From a virus: a stretch of DNA of 20,447 nt. Of this stretch, positions 1-7,746 are shown one piece after another. The DNA is taken from positions 1-20,447 of IMG/VR virus record IMGVR_UViG_3300026075_000043. One strand, given 5' to 3'. A program made the translations under genes and the position numbers. Each line of letters opens with the position of its first letter. Within the stretch, counting starts at the first letter, position 1. Below the pieces are notes generated by a model. That model saw only the letters and a program-made list of their open reading frames with translations. It was not told the DNA's origin and made no database searches.

Positions 1-253
1 ACACCGCGTTGGTGATGGTGAGGGTTTCGTCGCGGTCGGCCTGGAAGTCCGCGCGCGTCTGGGTGAAGACGATCACCTCTTCGTCGTCCTCGACACCGGT
101 GGCACCGACCCACAGTTCGATCTCCCGGGCCCGGTCGGTGACCGGCGGGCCGTCGGAGATCAGCAGCCGGTCCCCGTAGGCGATCAGGGTGGCGTCGGCC
201 CGCCACGCGAGCAGGAGCGCGTCGAGGACGTCGGCGGTGAGGGTTTCGCTCAC
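1..253 (-). CDS. Probable tail-completion/terminator protein, N-terminal part (runs off the window)
   Basis: The frame starts at a GTG (253-251) that overlaps the TGA of the connector gene as GTGA, so it is translationally coupled, and it stays open to the edge, giving about 84 residues. It opens MSETLTADVLDALLLAWRAD and contains LISDGPPVTDRAREIELWVG followed by an acidic run and a predicted beta strand (EEVIVFTQTRADF). The combination of an N-terminal helix, a DGPPVTD motif, an LWVG strand and a late DETLTITN strand resembles small tail-completion or tail-terminator proteins encoded after head-tail connectors in actinobacterial siphoviruses. That is family knowledge recalled, not a search result. 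Gene order (connector, then this) fits the role of joining head and tail. The C-terminus is missing, so length cannot be used as a check. Confidence 0.65.
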   Translation of the reverse strand, partial: MSETLTADVLDALLLAWRADATLIAYGDRLLISDGPPVTDRAREIELWVGATGVEDDEEVIVFTQTRADFQADRDETLTITNAV

Positions 254-1041
254 GCGATCCCGCCGACCATCAACCGTTCCAGCAGTTCAACCGCACGGCG
301 GGGCACGGCGAAGCCCAACCCGGTCTGGGTCAGGTCGTCGGAGTTGCGCCGGCCGGCGAAGCCGTTCTGGGTTTCCCACAGGTGCGCGGCGACGATCAGC
401 CCGGCCAGCTTGCCCCGCTCCGGCACGACCGTGCGCCCGGCGGTGTAGACGAGGGTGTGTTCGTAACCGGCCCCGTACCGCAGGTAGATCACGCCGAGGT
501 CGGTGTCGACCCGGTACGCGTCAGCGGTCAGCGCGGTCCCCAGGTAGGGCGTGATCGAGGTGACCGCGACGAGTGGTGTCCTACGCGGGACGATCATCTC
601 GGAGGCGTAGTGGGTCTCCGTGTAGGAGGTGATCGAGATCGGTCCGCCGATCGCCGATTCCACCCACTCCGTCGCGGCGGCCAGATGCGTGCGCAGTTCG
701 GCGTCGTCCACCACGTCGGTGCGGTTGAGGTGGGCTTTGAACTCCTCGATCGAGGCGACGTACACGCGGCCGGGGTCGACGGTGAACTGACCCGGATCGG
801 TCGCGACGACTGTGCCCGAGGCGGTCCACACGTAGGACCACAGCCCGGCCATGTCCACCGTGACCGGTGCCGTGTACACGCCGCCCGAGCCGGTGTTCGT
901 GACCGTCGGCGCCGGTGAGACCAGCGTCGCCCGGTCGCCTTTGGTCACCGCGATCGTCACCGTCGGCGTATTGACAGGTGTTCCGGCGTCGTTGCGGACA
1001 ACCGTGGACAAGGTCACCTTGTCGCCGATGTCGTAGATCAT
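250..1041 (-). CDS. Head-tail connector with N-terminal Ig-like domain
   Basis: The protein has 263 aa. Residues about 1-92 form an Ig-like beta domain (DIGDKVTLSTVVRNDAGTPV through a GVYTAPVTVDMAGLWSYVW strand pair). Residues about 95-263 look like an HK97 gp6-type connector: SIEEFKAHLNRTDVVDDAEL then a helix, a central beta part ending VYTAGRTVVPERGKLAGLIV, and the helix AAHLWETQNG. Connectors of this class form a ring under the portal and provide the platform for the tail. The start ATG (1041-1039) overlaps the TGA of the upstream 872-aa gene (ATGA), and its own stop overlaps the next start, so it sits in a coupled chain. The Ig-like domain could face outward from the neck. The connector call is strong; the role of the Ig-like part is inference. 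Confidence 0.82.
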   Translation of the reverse strand: MIYDIGDKVTLSTVVRNDAGTPVNTPTVTIAVTKGDRATLVSPAPTVTNTGSGGVYTAPVTVDMAGLWSYVWTASGTVVATDPGQFTVDPGRVYVASIEEFKAHLNRTDVVDDAELRTHLAAATEWVESAIGGPISITSYTETHYASEMIVPRRTPLVAVTSITPYLGTALTADAYRVDTDLGVIYLRYGAGYEHTLVYTAGRTVVPERGKLAGLIVAAHLWETQNGFAGRRNSDDLTQTGLGFAVPRRAVELLERLMVGGIA

Positions 1042-3656
1042 GCGTCACCTCCGCTGCTGGTAGAGGTGAGCCGGCCATGAGGTGCCGAGTTCGAAGAGGC
1101 CGAACCAGTGCGCGAGGTGCCGGTGAAACGGGGGCCGGTCGAGCTTGAGGTGAACGCCGGCACAGTGGTGCTGGTCGCGAACGATCCGGGGGTGGCAACG
1201 AACGCGATGATGTTCACCGTGCCAACGCCCGAGAGCGCTGCGACGGTGGCCGGTGTCGGGGCGGTGACGAGGACAGCCGTACCGACCGAGGCGATTGCCG
1301 CGACGGTGTTGGGCGTGATCGCCGCCGAGATCCGGACGGTGACCGCGCCGACCGCCGCGACCGCGGAGACGGTGGCCGGGATCGGTGCGGCGCCGGCCTG
1401 GACGGTTGGCGCACCGACCGTGGCGAGTGCGGGAACAGTGGCCGGAGCGACCGCCGAACCGGCCTGAACGGTGACGGCGCCAACGGTCGCGACAGCGGAG
1501 ACGGTAGCTGGGGTGACGTTCGCGGCGCCGCCGAGCTGCGGCACACCGACGGAGGCAATAGCCGCGACCGTGGCGGGTGAGACGGTCGTGCCGAAGAACC
1601 GGGTGATCGTCGCGACCGTGGCGGTCGCGACGACGGTCGCCGGGGCCGGGGCCGCACCCGCCTGGACGCCCGGGGCGCCGACCGATGCGGTCGCGACCAC
1701 AGTCGCGGGAGCGGGTGCCGCGCCCGCGCGCACGGTCGGCGCGCCCACCGTTGCGACCGCTGGCACGGTGGCCGGGGAGATCGCCGCCGACCATCGCAGC
1801 GTCGGACTGCCAACCGTTGCCGTCGCGACCACAGTGGCCGGTGCGGGCGCGGCCCCGGCCTGGACCGTGATCGTGCCGACAGAGGCGACAGCCGCGACAG
1901 TGGCCGGGGCTGCCGGTTGGTCCGGCAAGGTCGGGGCACCGACCGACGCGACCGCGACGACGGTGGCGGCACCGACGAGGACGCCGAGTCGGACGGTGAC
2001 CGTACCCACTGAGGCGGTGGCTACGACAGTTGCGGCGGTGACCGCCGCGCCGGCCTGGACGGTGACGGTTCCCACCGGGGCGATCGCCGCCACGGTCGCC
2101 GGGGAGATCGTGGCGCTGAGCCGAACGGTCGGCGCATCCACCGAAGCGATCGCGGCGACCGTGGCCGGGGTGACGGCAGAGCCGGCCTGGACAGTTACGG
2201 ACCCAACCGCGGCGACTGCGGCAACGGTTGCCGCGGAGATCGTGGCGTCGGCGCCGCCGCCGGCAACGGTGGTGGTGCCGTACACCTCGACAGCGGCGAT
2301 CGTGTACGTCTGACCGCCGGGTGTGGCGATGCCGTACGTGTTGAAGGTGGGGTAGCCGGTGTCCGACCAGTACGCGACGTACGTGGCGTACTGCGCGGCG
2401 TCCCTGAAGTAGGTCTGCTCCCCCGCGCCACCGGCAACCGGGGTGATCGCGTTGACGGTCCGGTAGGTGCGGGCGGCGCCGTCCTGCGCCGACCAGTCCC
2501 CGTTGACGGCGACAACCGCCGAGTTCGCACCCAGGGTGGACATGCCCAGCCCGGGTGCGCCGGCCGCCTGAGCCTTCCCGGACGCGCCGACCCCGTCACT
2601 GCCCCGGTATTGGAGGGCGTTGAAACCCCAGAACTGGACTGTCCCGCCGACGCTGGCCACGGACAGGGTGAACGTCTCATTCGCGACCGCGACGGCAGTC
2701 CAGACGAACACCGCGGTGTTGGAGGCAACCGCGGAGGACTGCTGCAGCGTGTAGGAGTGGGAGCCCCCGGTCGGAGTCGCGAGGGTTTTCACAGCATCGG
2801 CGGTGACCCCGGAGATGACCAGGACGTCGCCGGTCTGCACCGTCACGGAGATCGTTTTCGGGGTGGTGGTGGTGTTCCACGCCGACTCGTACTCGGCGAT
2901 GAACACGGGCGGGGTTTTCGTCTGCGGCAGGCCGCCGGAGAACGGCCGCCACTGCCCGGTGGGTCCGAGCCGGCCCGGGGTCGGACCGGTGTGCGGGCCG
3001 GCGAAGTCCCCGTCACCTTGGAACGCGACCGAGATGAGCGCCTTGAAGTTGGCGGTGGTGCAGGTGGCGGTGGTGGCCGAGTAGGTGCCCCGGATCGCGT
3101 ACTCGCCGGACGCGACGCCGAGCCCGCCGCCCAACCCGTCGATGACCCAGTTGTCGACGCGTTCGGTGACAGCGGCGAGCGAAGCGTTGGCGAAACCGGT
3201 CACATGCGCCGTACTGGCCACATCGGTGCCGGTGGAGAACGCCGCCAGAATCAGGCAGTCACCGAACGCGGTCGTAGCACCCGGAATAGAGACCGACGTG
3301 TCGGAGACCAGTTCGGTGTTACTGCCGACGGCGATCCACGGCGTGCCGGTGGGAACGCAGCCACGCAACCCGACGATCCGGGCCACCAGGTGATCCCCGG
3401 GGTCCGGGACGGTCGGCCCGCCCTCAGACGGCCCGGCCCGCTTCCATCGCACCGTCAGGCGGGTCACGGTGCCGGAGGCGACGAACACCGAGGTCACATC
3501 TGTCCAGCCGGTCATCGCCGGAACAGCGGTGACATCCTCGGACTCGATGAACAGGACGAGGATGTCGCCGGCCACTGTGCCGGCGGGCAGTCCGAGGACG
3601 ACAGCACCGGTGCCGGAGCCGACCGCCCCAACGTTGTACACGGTCGGCATCGGCAT
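1038..3656 (-). CDS. Large repetitive surface protein (probable head fibre or decoration protein) with 22-residue repeats
   Basis: The protein has 872 aa. Residues 1-215 and about 250-460 look like two beta-sandwich modules (GLPAGTVAGDILVLFI in the first, VTVQTGDVLVISGVTADAV in the second) joined by a Gly/Pro linker. Residues about 475-823 are roughly 16 tandem units of 22 residues, consensus P-A-T-V-x-A-x-A-x-V-G-x-x-T-V-x-A-G-A-A, with one unit of 21 and one of 20. The last about 50 residues are rich in Ser, Thr and Gly. The start ATG is preceded by GGGAGG at 9 nt. There are no catalytic motifs. It lies between capsid and connector genes, so a head-attached fibre or decoration is likelier than a tail fibre, though tail use is not excluded. 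The low-complexity repeat and Ser/Thr tail make it a candidate acceptor for the glycosyltransferases upstream. Confidence 0.7.
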   Translation of the reverse strand: MPMPTVYNVGAVGSGTGAVVLGLPAGTVAGDILVLFIESEDVTAVPAMTGWTDVTSVFVASGTVTRLTVRWKRAGPSEGGPTVPDPGDHLVARIVGLRGCVPTGTPWIAVGSNTELVSDTSVSIPGATTAFGDCLILAAFSTGTDVASTAHVTGFANASLAAVTERVDNWVIDGLGGGLGVASGEYAIRGTYSATTATCTTANFKALISVAFQGDGDFAGPHTGPTPGRLGPTGQWRPFSGGLPQTKTPPVFIAEYESAWNTTTTPKTISVTVQTGDVLVISGVTADAVKTLATPTGGSHSYTLQQSSAVASNTAVFVWTAVAVANETFTLSVASVGGTVQFWGFNALQYRGSDGVGASGKAQAAGAPGLGMSTLGANSAVVAVNGDWSAQDGAARTYRTVNAITPVAGGAGEQTYFRDAAQYATYVAYWSDTGYPTFNTYGIATPGGQTYTIAAVEVYGTTTVAGGGADATISAATVAAVAAVGSVTVQAGSAVTPATVAAIASVDAPTVRLSATISPATVAAIAPVGTVTVQAGAAVTAATVVATASVGTVTVRLGVLVGAATVVAVASVGAPTLPDQPAAPATVAAVASVGTITVQAGAAPAPATVVATATVGSPTLRWSAAISPATVPAVATVGAPTVRAGAAPAPATVVATASVGAPGVQAGAAPAPATVVATATVATITRFFGTTVSPATVAAIASVGVPQLGGAANVTPATVSAVATVGAVTVQAGSAVAPATVPALATVGAPTVQAGAAPIPATVSAVAAVGAVTVRISAAITPNTVAAIASVGTAVLVTAPTPATVAALSGVGTVNIIAFVATPGSFATSTTVPAFTSSSTGPRFTGTSRTGSASSNSAPHGRLTSTSSGGDA
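1195..2234 (-). repeat. Tandem 66-bp coding repeats (about 16 units)
   Basis: This is the DNA encoding the 22-residue repeats of the 872-aa protein. Units begin with a codon set for P-A-T-V and recur every 66 bp, with two shorter units (63 and 60 bp). Copies are diverged at the DNA level, so the array is old or under selection for protein pattern rather than recently amplified. Because the period is a multiple of three, copy-number change by recombination would keep the frame. The opposite strand is also open through much of the array, a by-product of the GC-rich repeat. Confidence 0.85.
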
Positions 3657-3688
3657 CGGTCAGCGCCTCCCGCCCGCGCCCGAGCGGA

Positions 3689-5800
3689 TCAGAGGTGGGG
3701 GATCAGGCTCTGCTCGGTGACAGTGGAAATGTCGGTGGCCCCGATGTATTCGGTGTGGACGGTGTCCGGTGGCACCTCGACTTCGATCGGTGACCCGCCG
3801 ACGGTCACCGAGTAGAACGCACCGGCACCGGGTGGTGTGGTGACGATGGCCTGGATGACACCGCTGCTGTCGGGGTCCATCCGCCAGTGGACGTAGAACC
3901 CGCCCTCGACTGAGATGACTTCGACGAGGTCACCGATCCGCAGGCACACCTCGCCGATGATGTTGTGGATGCCGATCGCCGGGCTCGCGTCGCCGGAGTA
4001 GCCGACCCGGAACGTGAGCGCGTCGAGTTTCGTCTGGGTCCAGTCGATCCGACCGGCGAGCGCCCGGACCATCTTCGCGAACCAGGCCGGGGTCGACGTG
4101 CTGTTGTCGAACTGGAGATCGGCAGCACCCTGCAGGGTGTGGTCGGTGGTGCCGTCGTAGGCGTGGAACCCGATGGTTGCCGTCGTCGTACTGGCCGCCC
4201 ACCCGCAGGCGACCATCCTGACACCCCGAATTGCCGCGCCCATGTCCACGGCGACGATCGACGTCATCGGGATTTCGACGTAGTCCGAGGTGGCGGTGAG
4301 CACCTGCGCGAACCCGTCAGCGGACGCGCTGATTGTCGGCGGCACCTCGTCGATGTTGTTCCGGGCTGTCGTCGCGTTCCATGCGGTCATCGTGCTGCCG
4401 TTGCCGGTGAACGTCTGGAAGTTGGTCGACGTTCCACTGAGGACGACGGTCCCGGCCGGGTCCGGGGTGATCGCCAGAACTTCCATGTTCCCGAGCGGGT
4501 AGTGTCCGCCCTTCGCGGACACCACCCAGTCGTCGTAACGGACTGTGCCGGTACTGGCCGCAGTCCAGCCGAGCCGGACCGCCCAACCCGTCGCGTTGAC
4601 AGTGCAGGTGCCGGCCGCCTGCGTCTGTACGGTGCGGTTGCCGTCGTCGTCGTAGTCCAGCGACCAGTCGCACAGGTGGGTGGTGGTCCGGCCGTCGATC
4701 CGCAGATCCAGGCTGATCCACTGGTCGGCGACCACGGCGGCGTCGGAGAACACCTCCGTGCCGGTGCCGACCTTCACCCCGATCGTCGAGTCCGCCGACT
4801 CATACCGGACCACGACCAGGTCGGCCGGGGTGGCGTGCGGGGTCAACGACAGCAGCACCAGGTCGGCGCCGGGCAGCGAAGTGGGGAAGTAGAACGACAC
4901 CCGGGTGATGCACTGGCTGGTGACGTTCATCAGGCTGGTCGTGGTGCCGCCAGACGAATACCAGGCGACACTCTCGGCCGCCGCGCTCGCCGACAGTTCC
5001 AGGCAGTACGTGCCCGACCGTGGGTTGGTGGTGATGATCTCCGGTGACCCGACCGCATCGTCGAAGAGCTTGCCGGAAACCCCGGCGCCGCCGCCGAGCG
5101 CGAGGCCGCCGGCGAACCCGAACTCGAACCCGGTACAGGCGTCAGGGTTCGCGACGTACTTCGCGGCCGCCGATGTGAAAACGACGATGTTCGCCAATGC
5201 AGCCTGGCCGGCCGCAACGGTTTTCGTGGCGGTGCACTGCCACGTCGCGGGCGCCGCCGTGTACGTGAACGCCAACGACACCGACAGGCCGAGGCTGATG
5301 GTGCCGTCATTCCCGCCGACCTCGGTCAGCTCCGACAGGCCACCGGTGTGCCCGGACCACGTCCCCGGCGTCGGTGAGGTCAAATCCTCACAGGCGTGGA
5401 ACACGAGGACCATGCCGTCGAACGTCGACGCGGCGGCGGTGTTCGTGGTCAGGTTCGAGGTGGTCGCGGTCGAGAACCCGCCAGTCACGTCCACCGGGTT
5501 GGACTGATCCAAGCCCTCGATTTCGTAGCAGACCCAGGTATAGACCTGCGACGCCGACCCGGTGAGCGCGAACGACGTTTCCCCACCTGCGGTGTTCTTC
5601 CACCAGATCCGGCCGGTGACCGGGCTGATCGTGCTGCCGGTGATCAGGGTGAATCCGGCAGCGCCCGGCGCGCCGGCTGTTCCGGTGACGATCAGGATGA
5701 CGGTGTTCCCGGCCGTGGTCGCGGCGAGCGTCGCGGTGCCGGAGGCGCCGACGAACGACCCGCTGGTGTTCTGGATCACCGAATCTGGGGTGAGCGGCAT
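3689..5800 (-). CDS. Large virion surface protein with concanavalin/LamG-like central domain
   Basis: The protein has 703 aa. Residues 1-210 look like a beta-sandwich module resembling the two N-terminal modules of the 872-aa neighbour (an early TTAGNTVILIVTGTAG strand, then W-rich strands and EIEGLDQSNPVDVTGG). Residues about 222-430 look like a concanavalin/LamG-type jelly roll: FEFGF opening, TYCLELSASAAAESVAWY, RVSFYFPTSLPGADLVLLSL, WISLDLRIDG and VRYDDWVVSAKGGHYPLG. Residues about 440-625 are a further beta-rich domain ending HNIIGEVCLRIGDLVEV. Such jelly rolls often bind sugars. No enzyme motif is seen. ATG start with GGGAG at about 8 nt. It probably acts on the outside of the virion with the 872-aa protein; whether attached to head or tail is not shown by sequence. 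Confidence 0.68.
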   Translation of the reverse strand: MPLTPDSVIQNTSGSFVGASGTATLAATTAGNTVILIVTGTAGAPGAAGFTLITGSTISPVTGRIWWKNTAGGETSFALTGSASQVYTWVCYEIEGLDQSNPVDVTGGFSTATTSNLTTNTAAASTFDGMVLVFHACEDLTSPTPGTWSGHTGGLSELTEVGGNDGTISLGLSVSLAFTYTAAPATWQCTATKTVAAGQAALANIVVFTSAAAKYVANPDACTGFEFGFAGGLALGGGAGVSGKLFDDAVGSPEIITTNPRSGTYCLELSASAAAESVAWYSSGGTTTSLMNVTSQCITRVSFYFPTSLPGADLVLLSLTPHATPADLVVVRYESADSTIGVKVGTGTEVFSDAAVVADQWISLDLRIDGRTTTHLCDWSLDYDDDGNRTVQTQAAGTCTVNATGWAVRLGWTAASTGTVRYDDWVVSAKGGHYPLGNMEVLAITPDPAGTVVLSGTSTNFQTFTGNGSTMTAWNATTARNNIDEVPPTISASADGFAQVLTATSDYVEIPMTSIVAVDMGAAIRGVRMVACGWAASTTTATIGFHAYDGTTDHTLQGAADLQFDNSTSTPAWFAKMVRALAGRIDWTQTKLDALTFRVGYSGDASPAIGIHNIIGEVCLRIGDLVEVISVEGGFYVHWRMDPDSSGVIQAIVTTPPGAGAFYSVTVGGSPIEVEVPPDTVHTEYIGATDISTVTEQSLIPHL

Positions 5801-5868
5801 GACAGGACTCCCTGCACAGAGAACGGGTTCGGGGGTTGGTTGTGCGGGGAGCGTGGTCCGGGCTCCGG

Positions 5869-6399
5869 TCAGCTACACAGCTCGACGTCGTGCCGAATGA
5901 CCTTGATCGTGTTCGAGGCTGAGGACGCCGACCACGCCGCACCCACCCCGATCTCCTTCGCCACGGTCGTGTCGATCGCGACCGTCCGCAGCGCCTGCGT
6001 CGTCGGAATGAACTGCGTCGTCAACGCGGTCAGGGAGGTGCCGAGGTCGACCCAGCCCATCCCGACAATGCTCCCGGCGGTGCCGATCGAGCGGACCCGA
6101 CCCCGGTAGTGGATGCGCCACGGCCAAGCCGTCGCGGCGGTGGTGGTGGTGATCGCAGCCGATGCTGCGAAGACCACGGCGGCGGTGCCCCAGAAGAACC
6201 CCAGCGACAGGGTTGGGGTGCCGGTGTTGGAGAACTCCCCGCACGCCTCCAGCTCGATCGTCGATCCGGGCTCGAACGTGTTGCCCTGGATGATGATCGG
6301 CGGGGCCGGGCTGATCGACTGGAACGTGGTGAACGTGTTGAACGCGGCGCCGTCGACGATGTGCAGCGGAGCGACAGGGGCAACCCAGTACTGGCGCAT
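5869..6399 (-). CDS. Small phage structural protein (beta-rich)
   Basis: The protein has 176 aa from the ATG at 6399-6397, which lies 2 nt after the TAG of the gene upstream; a longer reading from 6444 would overlap that gene and lacks support. It begins MRQYWVAPVAPLHIVDGAAF and is followed by beta-strand-like stretches (IIIQGNTFEPGSTIELEACG, TPTLSLGFFWGTAAVVF, WRIHYRGRVRSIGTAGSIVG). No signal peptide or enzyme motif is present. The composition and position among virion genes suggest a minor structural protein, perhaps associated with the two large surface proteins that follow. I do not recognise a named family with confidence. A 68-bp gap separates it from the 703-aa gene and shows nothing notable. 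Confidence 0.7.
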   Translation of the reverse strand: MRQYWVAPVAPLHIVDGAAFNTFTTFQSISPAPPIIIQGNTFEPGSTIELEACGEFSNTGTPTLSLGFFWGTAAVVFAASAAITTTTAATAWPWRIHYRGRVRSIGTAGSIVGMGWVDLGTSLTALTTQFIPTTQALRTVAIDTTVAKEIGVGAAWSASSASNTIKVIRHDVELCS

Positions 6400-6401
6400 G
6401 A

Positions 6402-6878
6402 CTACGGCGTCCAGTCCACGGTCGCCCATCCGGTGGCCGCCCACTGGATGCCGAACGTGCCGTTAACCGTGGAAAAGTTGGTGATGAAGTCGACGAGCAG
6501 CAGCAAGGCGTCGGCGGTAGGCGTAGTCAAAGCGTCCGCGTAGAGCCGGGCGGCCATCGCGTTGGTCAACGTGGTAGCGGACACGGCGACGTCGTTGCCA
6601 TCCCACATCATCGTCCCGGCCGGCGAAATCGTCAGCGTCGGCGCCAGCGACGTCGCACCTGCCGCTGCGGCCGAGAACAGAATCCCGCCGGACGCCCAGC
6701 CGGTGCCTGACACCTCGTTGGTCGAGTTCCAGGTGACGTCGGTGTCGAAGTTGGGTGTGTGCGTATCCGAGATCAGGGCGATCTTGTGGGTGGTCAGGGT
6801 CAGGTCGATGCCGACGTTCGTCACGTCCAACTCATCGATCATGTTCTGCGTGTACCAGCCACTCGCGGTGATTGCCAT
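6402..6878 (-). CDS. Phage structural protein of the EVSGTGxxxGG type
   Basis: The protein has 158 aa. The ATG start (6878) comes three bases after the TGA of the gene upstream. Characteristic segments are THKIALISDTHTPNFDTD, NEVSGTGWASGGILFSAAAA, a central WDGNDVAVSATTLTNAMAAR, and LLLLVDFITNFSTVNGTFGI ending in QWAATGWATVDWTP. This strand pattern (KVAL..S.TPN.D, EVSGTGYxAGG, a xDAxDVxW equivalent, then YVDFG.xxxxxNGTFxIxW) is one I recall from small proteins near fibre genes in many phages; their exact function is unsettled. It probably forms a single beta domain displayed on the virion. The assignment as structural rests on recalled family pattern plus context. Confidence 0.75.
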   Translation of the reverse strand: MAITASGWYTQNMIDELDVTNVGIDLTLTTHKIALISDTHTPNFDTDVTWNSTNEVSGTGWASGGILFSAAAAGATSLAPTLTISPAGTMMWDGNDVAVSATTLTNAMAARLYADALTTPTADALLLLVDFITNFSTVNGTFGIQWAATGWATVDWTP

Positions 6879-6881
6879 CGC

Positions 6882-7256
6882 TCACTCACCTGCCCGTCGC
6901 GCCCGGATCCCGACGACCGTCACGCCGCCGCGGTTGACCCGGTGCGCTGCTCGCGCGGCCTGCAACGTCTGCTTGGCCGTCTCGTAGGCGGCGGCCGTCC
7001 CATCGCCCGGATCGGCGAGGTAGGCGGCCTGCGCCCCGATGTAGTCGTCGGTAGCGTCGGCGATCGGCTGCGACATGAAGTCCTCGGCCCTGACCGCGTC
7101 GTCGTCGGGGCCATTCGGTCCCATCGGCGGGTTCTCGGCGATCAGCGCCGACGCCACTTCGTACTTGTACGGGAAGTGTTCGCCGGGGTCGGTGAGTCTG
7201 GCCGCGCGCAGCAGGGCTTGCGCTTCCTCCCACGCCTCGCCGTAGCTTTCAGCCAT
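6882..7256 (-). CDS. Hypothetical acidic, helical phage protein, 124 aa
   Basis: I chose the ATG at 7256-7254, giving MAESYGEAWEEAQALLRAAR; it overlaps the previous gene's TGA by 8 nt (ATGGCTGA). A longer reading would run through the whole N-terminal half of that gene with no support. The protein is acidic in the first two thirds (EHFPYKYEVASALIAENPPM, PDDDAVRAEDFMSQPIADAT), then has an Ala-rich helix (TAAAYETAKQTLQAARAAHR) and a basic C-terminus (VTVVGIRARRAGE). No known family is recognised. Its position in the coupled chain of small genes before the surface proteins suggests a head or neck accessory protein, which is inference only. Confidence 0.7.
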   Translation of the reverse strand: MAESYGEAWEEAQALLRAARLTDPGEHFPYKYEVASALIAENPPMGPNGPDDDAVRAEDFMSQPIADATDDYIGAQAAYLADPGDGTAAAYETAKQTLQAARAAHRVNRGGVTVVGIRARRAGE

Positions 7257-7494
7257 CCTGCTGTTCCACCTTCCCGGTCGACCTGGCGATGACCGCACGT
7301 ACGGTCGACGGCCGGACGAGCGCGTCCAGCCGATCGCCTTTGACGTTGTGTTCGGTGACAGTGCCGGCCTCATCGGTCACGGCCTTCCACGATCTGCCGG
7401 TCTCCGGATGTTCCCGACCTTCCCGTACCTGCGGCCTGGACCGGCGGGAGATCACACCGATGCCGAGTAGCTTGTCCCGATATGGGTTACTCAT
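7249..7494 (-). CDS. Hypothetical basic phage protein, 81 aa
   Basis: The ATG at 7494-7492 overlaps the stop of the 40-aa membrane protein gene by 8 nt (ATGAGTAA). The protein begins MSNPYRDKLLGIGVISRRSR, then a charged middle (REHPETGRSWKAVTDEAGTV) and TEHNVKGDRLDALVRPSTVR. It has no membrane segment, no cysteine and no enzyme motif. The HNVKGDRLDALVRP stretch looks conserved in character, but I cannot name the family. It is embedded in a translationally coupled run, so it is very likely made. Function unknown. Confidence 0.7.
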   Translation of the reverse strand: MSNPYRDKLLGIGVISRRSRPQVREGREHPETGRSWKAVTDEAGTVTEHNVKGDRLDALVRPSTVRAVIARSTGKVEQQDG

Positions 7495-7609
7495 CGCCGG
7501 GTTCCGCCTGCCGCTGGCGACGTTTGGTCAGCCACCACCCGACGAGCCCGGCGCAGGCGAGTACCGGGATCGCTACCGCGGTGAAGGTTTTGCGGTTAGC
7601 TGCGCGCAC
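7487..7609 (-). CDS. Small single-pass membrane protein, 40 aa
   Basis: This short frame starts at a GTG (7609-7607) with GGAGG seven bases upstream, overlaps the end of the preceding 57-aa gene by 37 nt, and ends TAA inside the next gene's start (8-nt overlap). The peptide has a short basic N-terminus (MRAANRKTF), a hydrophobic stretch TAVAIPVLACAGLVGWWL (about residues 10-27), then a strongly basic stop-transfer-like segment (TKRRQRQ) and an acidic end (AEPGDE). This is the look of a small integral membrane protein. Function is not evident; a lysis-related or superinfection role is possible but unsupported. The good ribosome site and the otherwise unexplained 78-bp gap it fills support its reality. 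Confidence 0.62.
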   Translation of the reverse strand: MRAANRKTFTAVAIPVLACAGLVGWWLTKRRQRQAEPGDE

Positions 7610-7746
7610 AGGGTTGCCTCCGCTCGGCGCGTGTACACGGGTACAGCCAGGCCGCGCTCGACGAGGGCGACGGCACGGCTGTCAGGGAGGTTGAGGACGG
7701 AGCCTTGTGGGGCGCCGGGGAAGTCGACGGTCGTGCGGATCTTCAC
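7573..7746 (-). CDS. Small phage protein, 57 aa, with GLAxPV motif
   Basis: The start is the GTG at 7746-7744, overlapping the upstream TGA as GTGA; the longer frame to 7905 is an antiparallel-looking Arg/Pro-rich reading of the previous gene and is not credible. The protein begins MKIRTTVDFPGAPQGSVLNL and carries PDSRAVALVERGLAVPVYTR. The pattern L-x-x-P-D-x-x-A-x-x-L-V-x-x-G-L-A-x-P-V is shared with the adjacent 88-aa protein, so the two are probably diverged paralogues. Short proteins with this pattern occur near capsid genes in many actinobacterial phages, as I recall, without a firm function. Confidence 0.68.
   Translation of the reverse strand: MKIRTTVDFPGAPQGSVLNLPDSRAVALVERGLAVPVYTRRAEATLCAQLTAKPSPR

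Noticed and set aside
1195-2234. CRISPR-like array in the periodic region
   Set aside because: The 66-bp period has no conserved repeat with unique spacers; it is explained by the protein repeat.
2610-3815. Plus-strand open frame of 401 codons, and two more across 1108-2313
   Set aside because: All are antisense to the 872-aa gene; the apparent repeats in the lower frames are the complement of the coding repeats.
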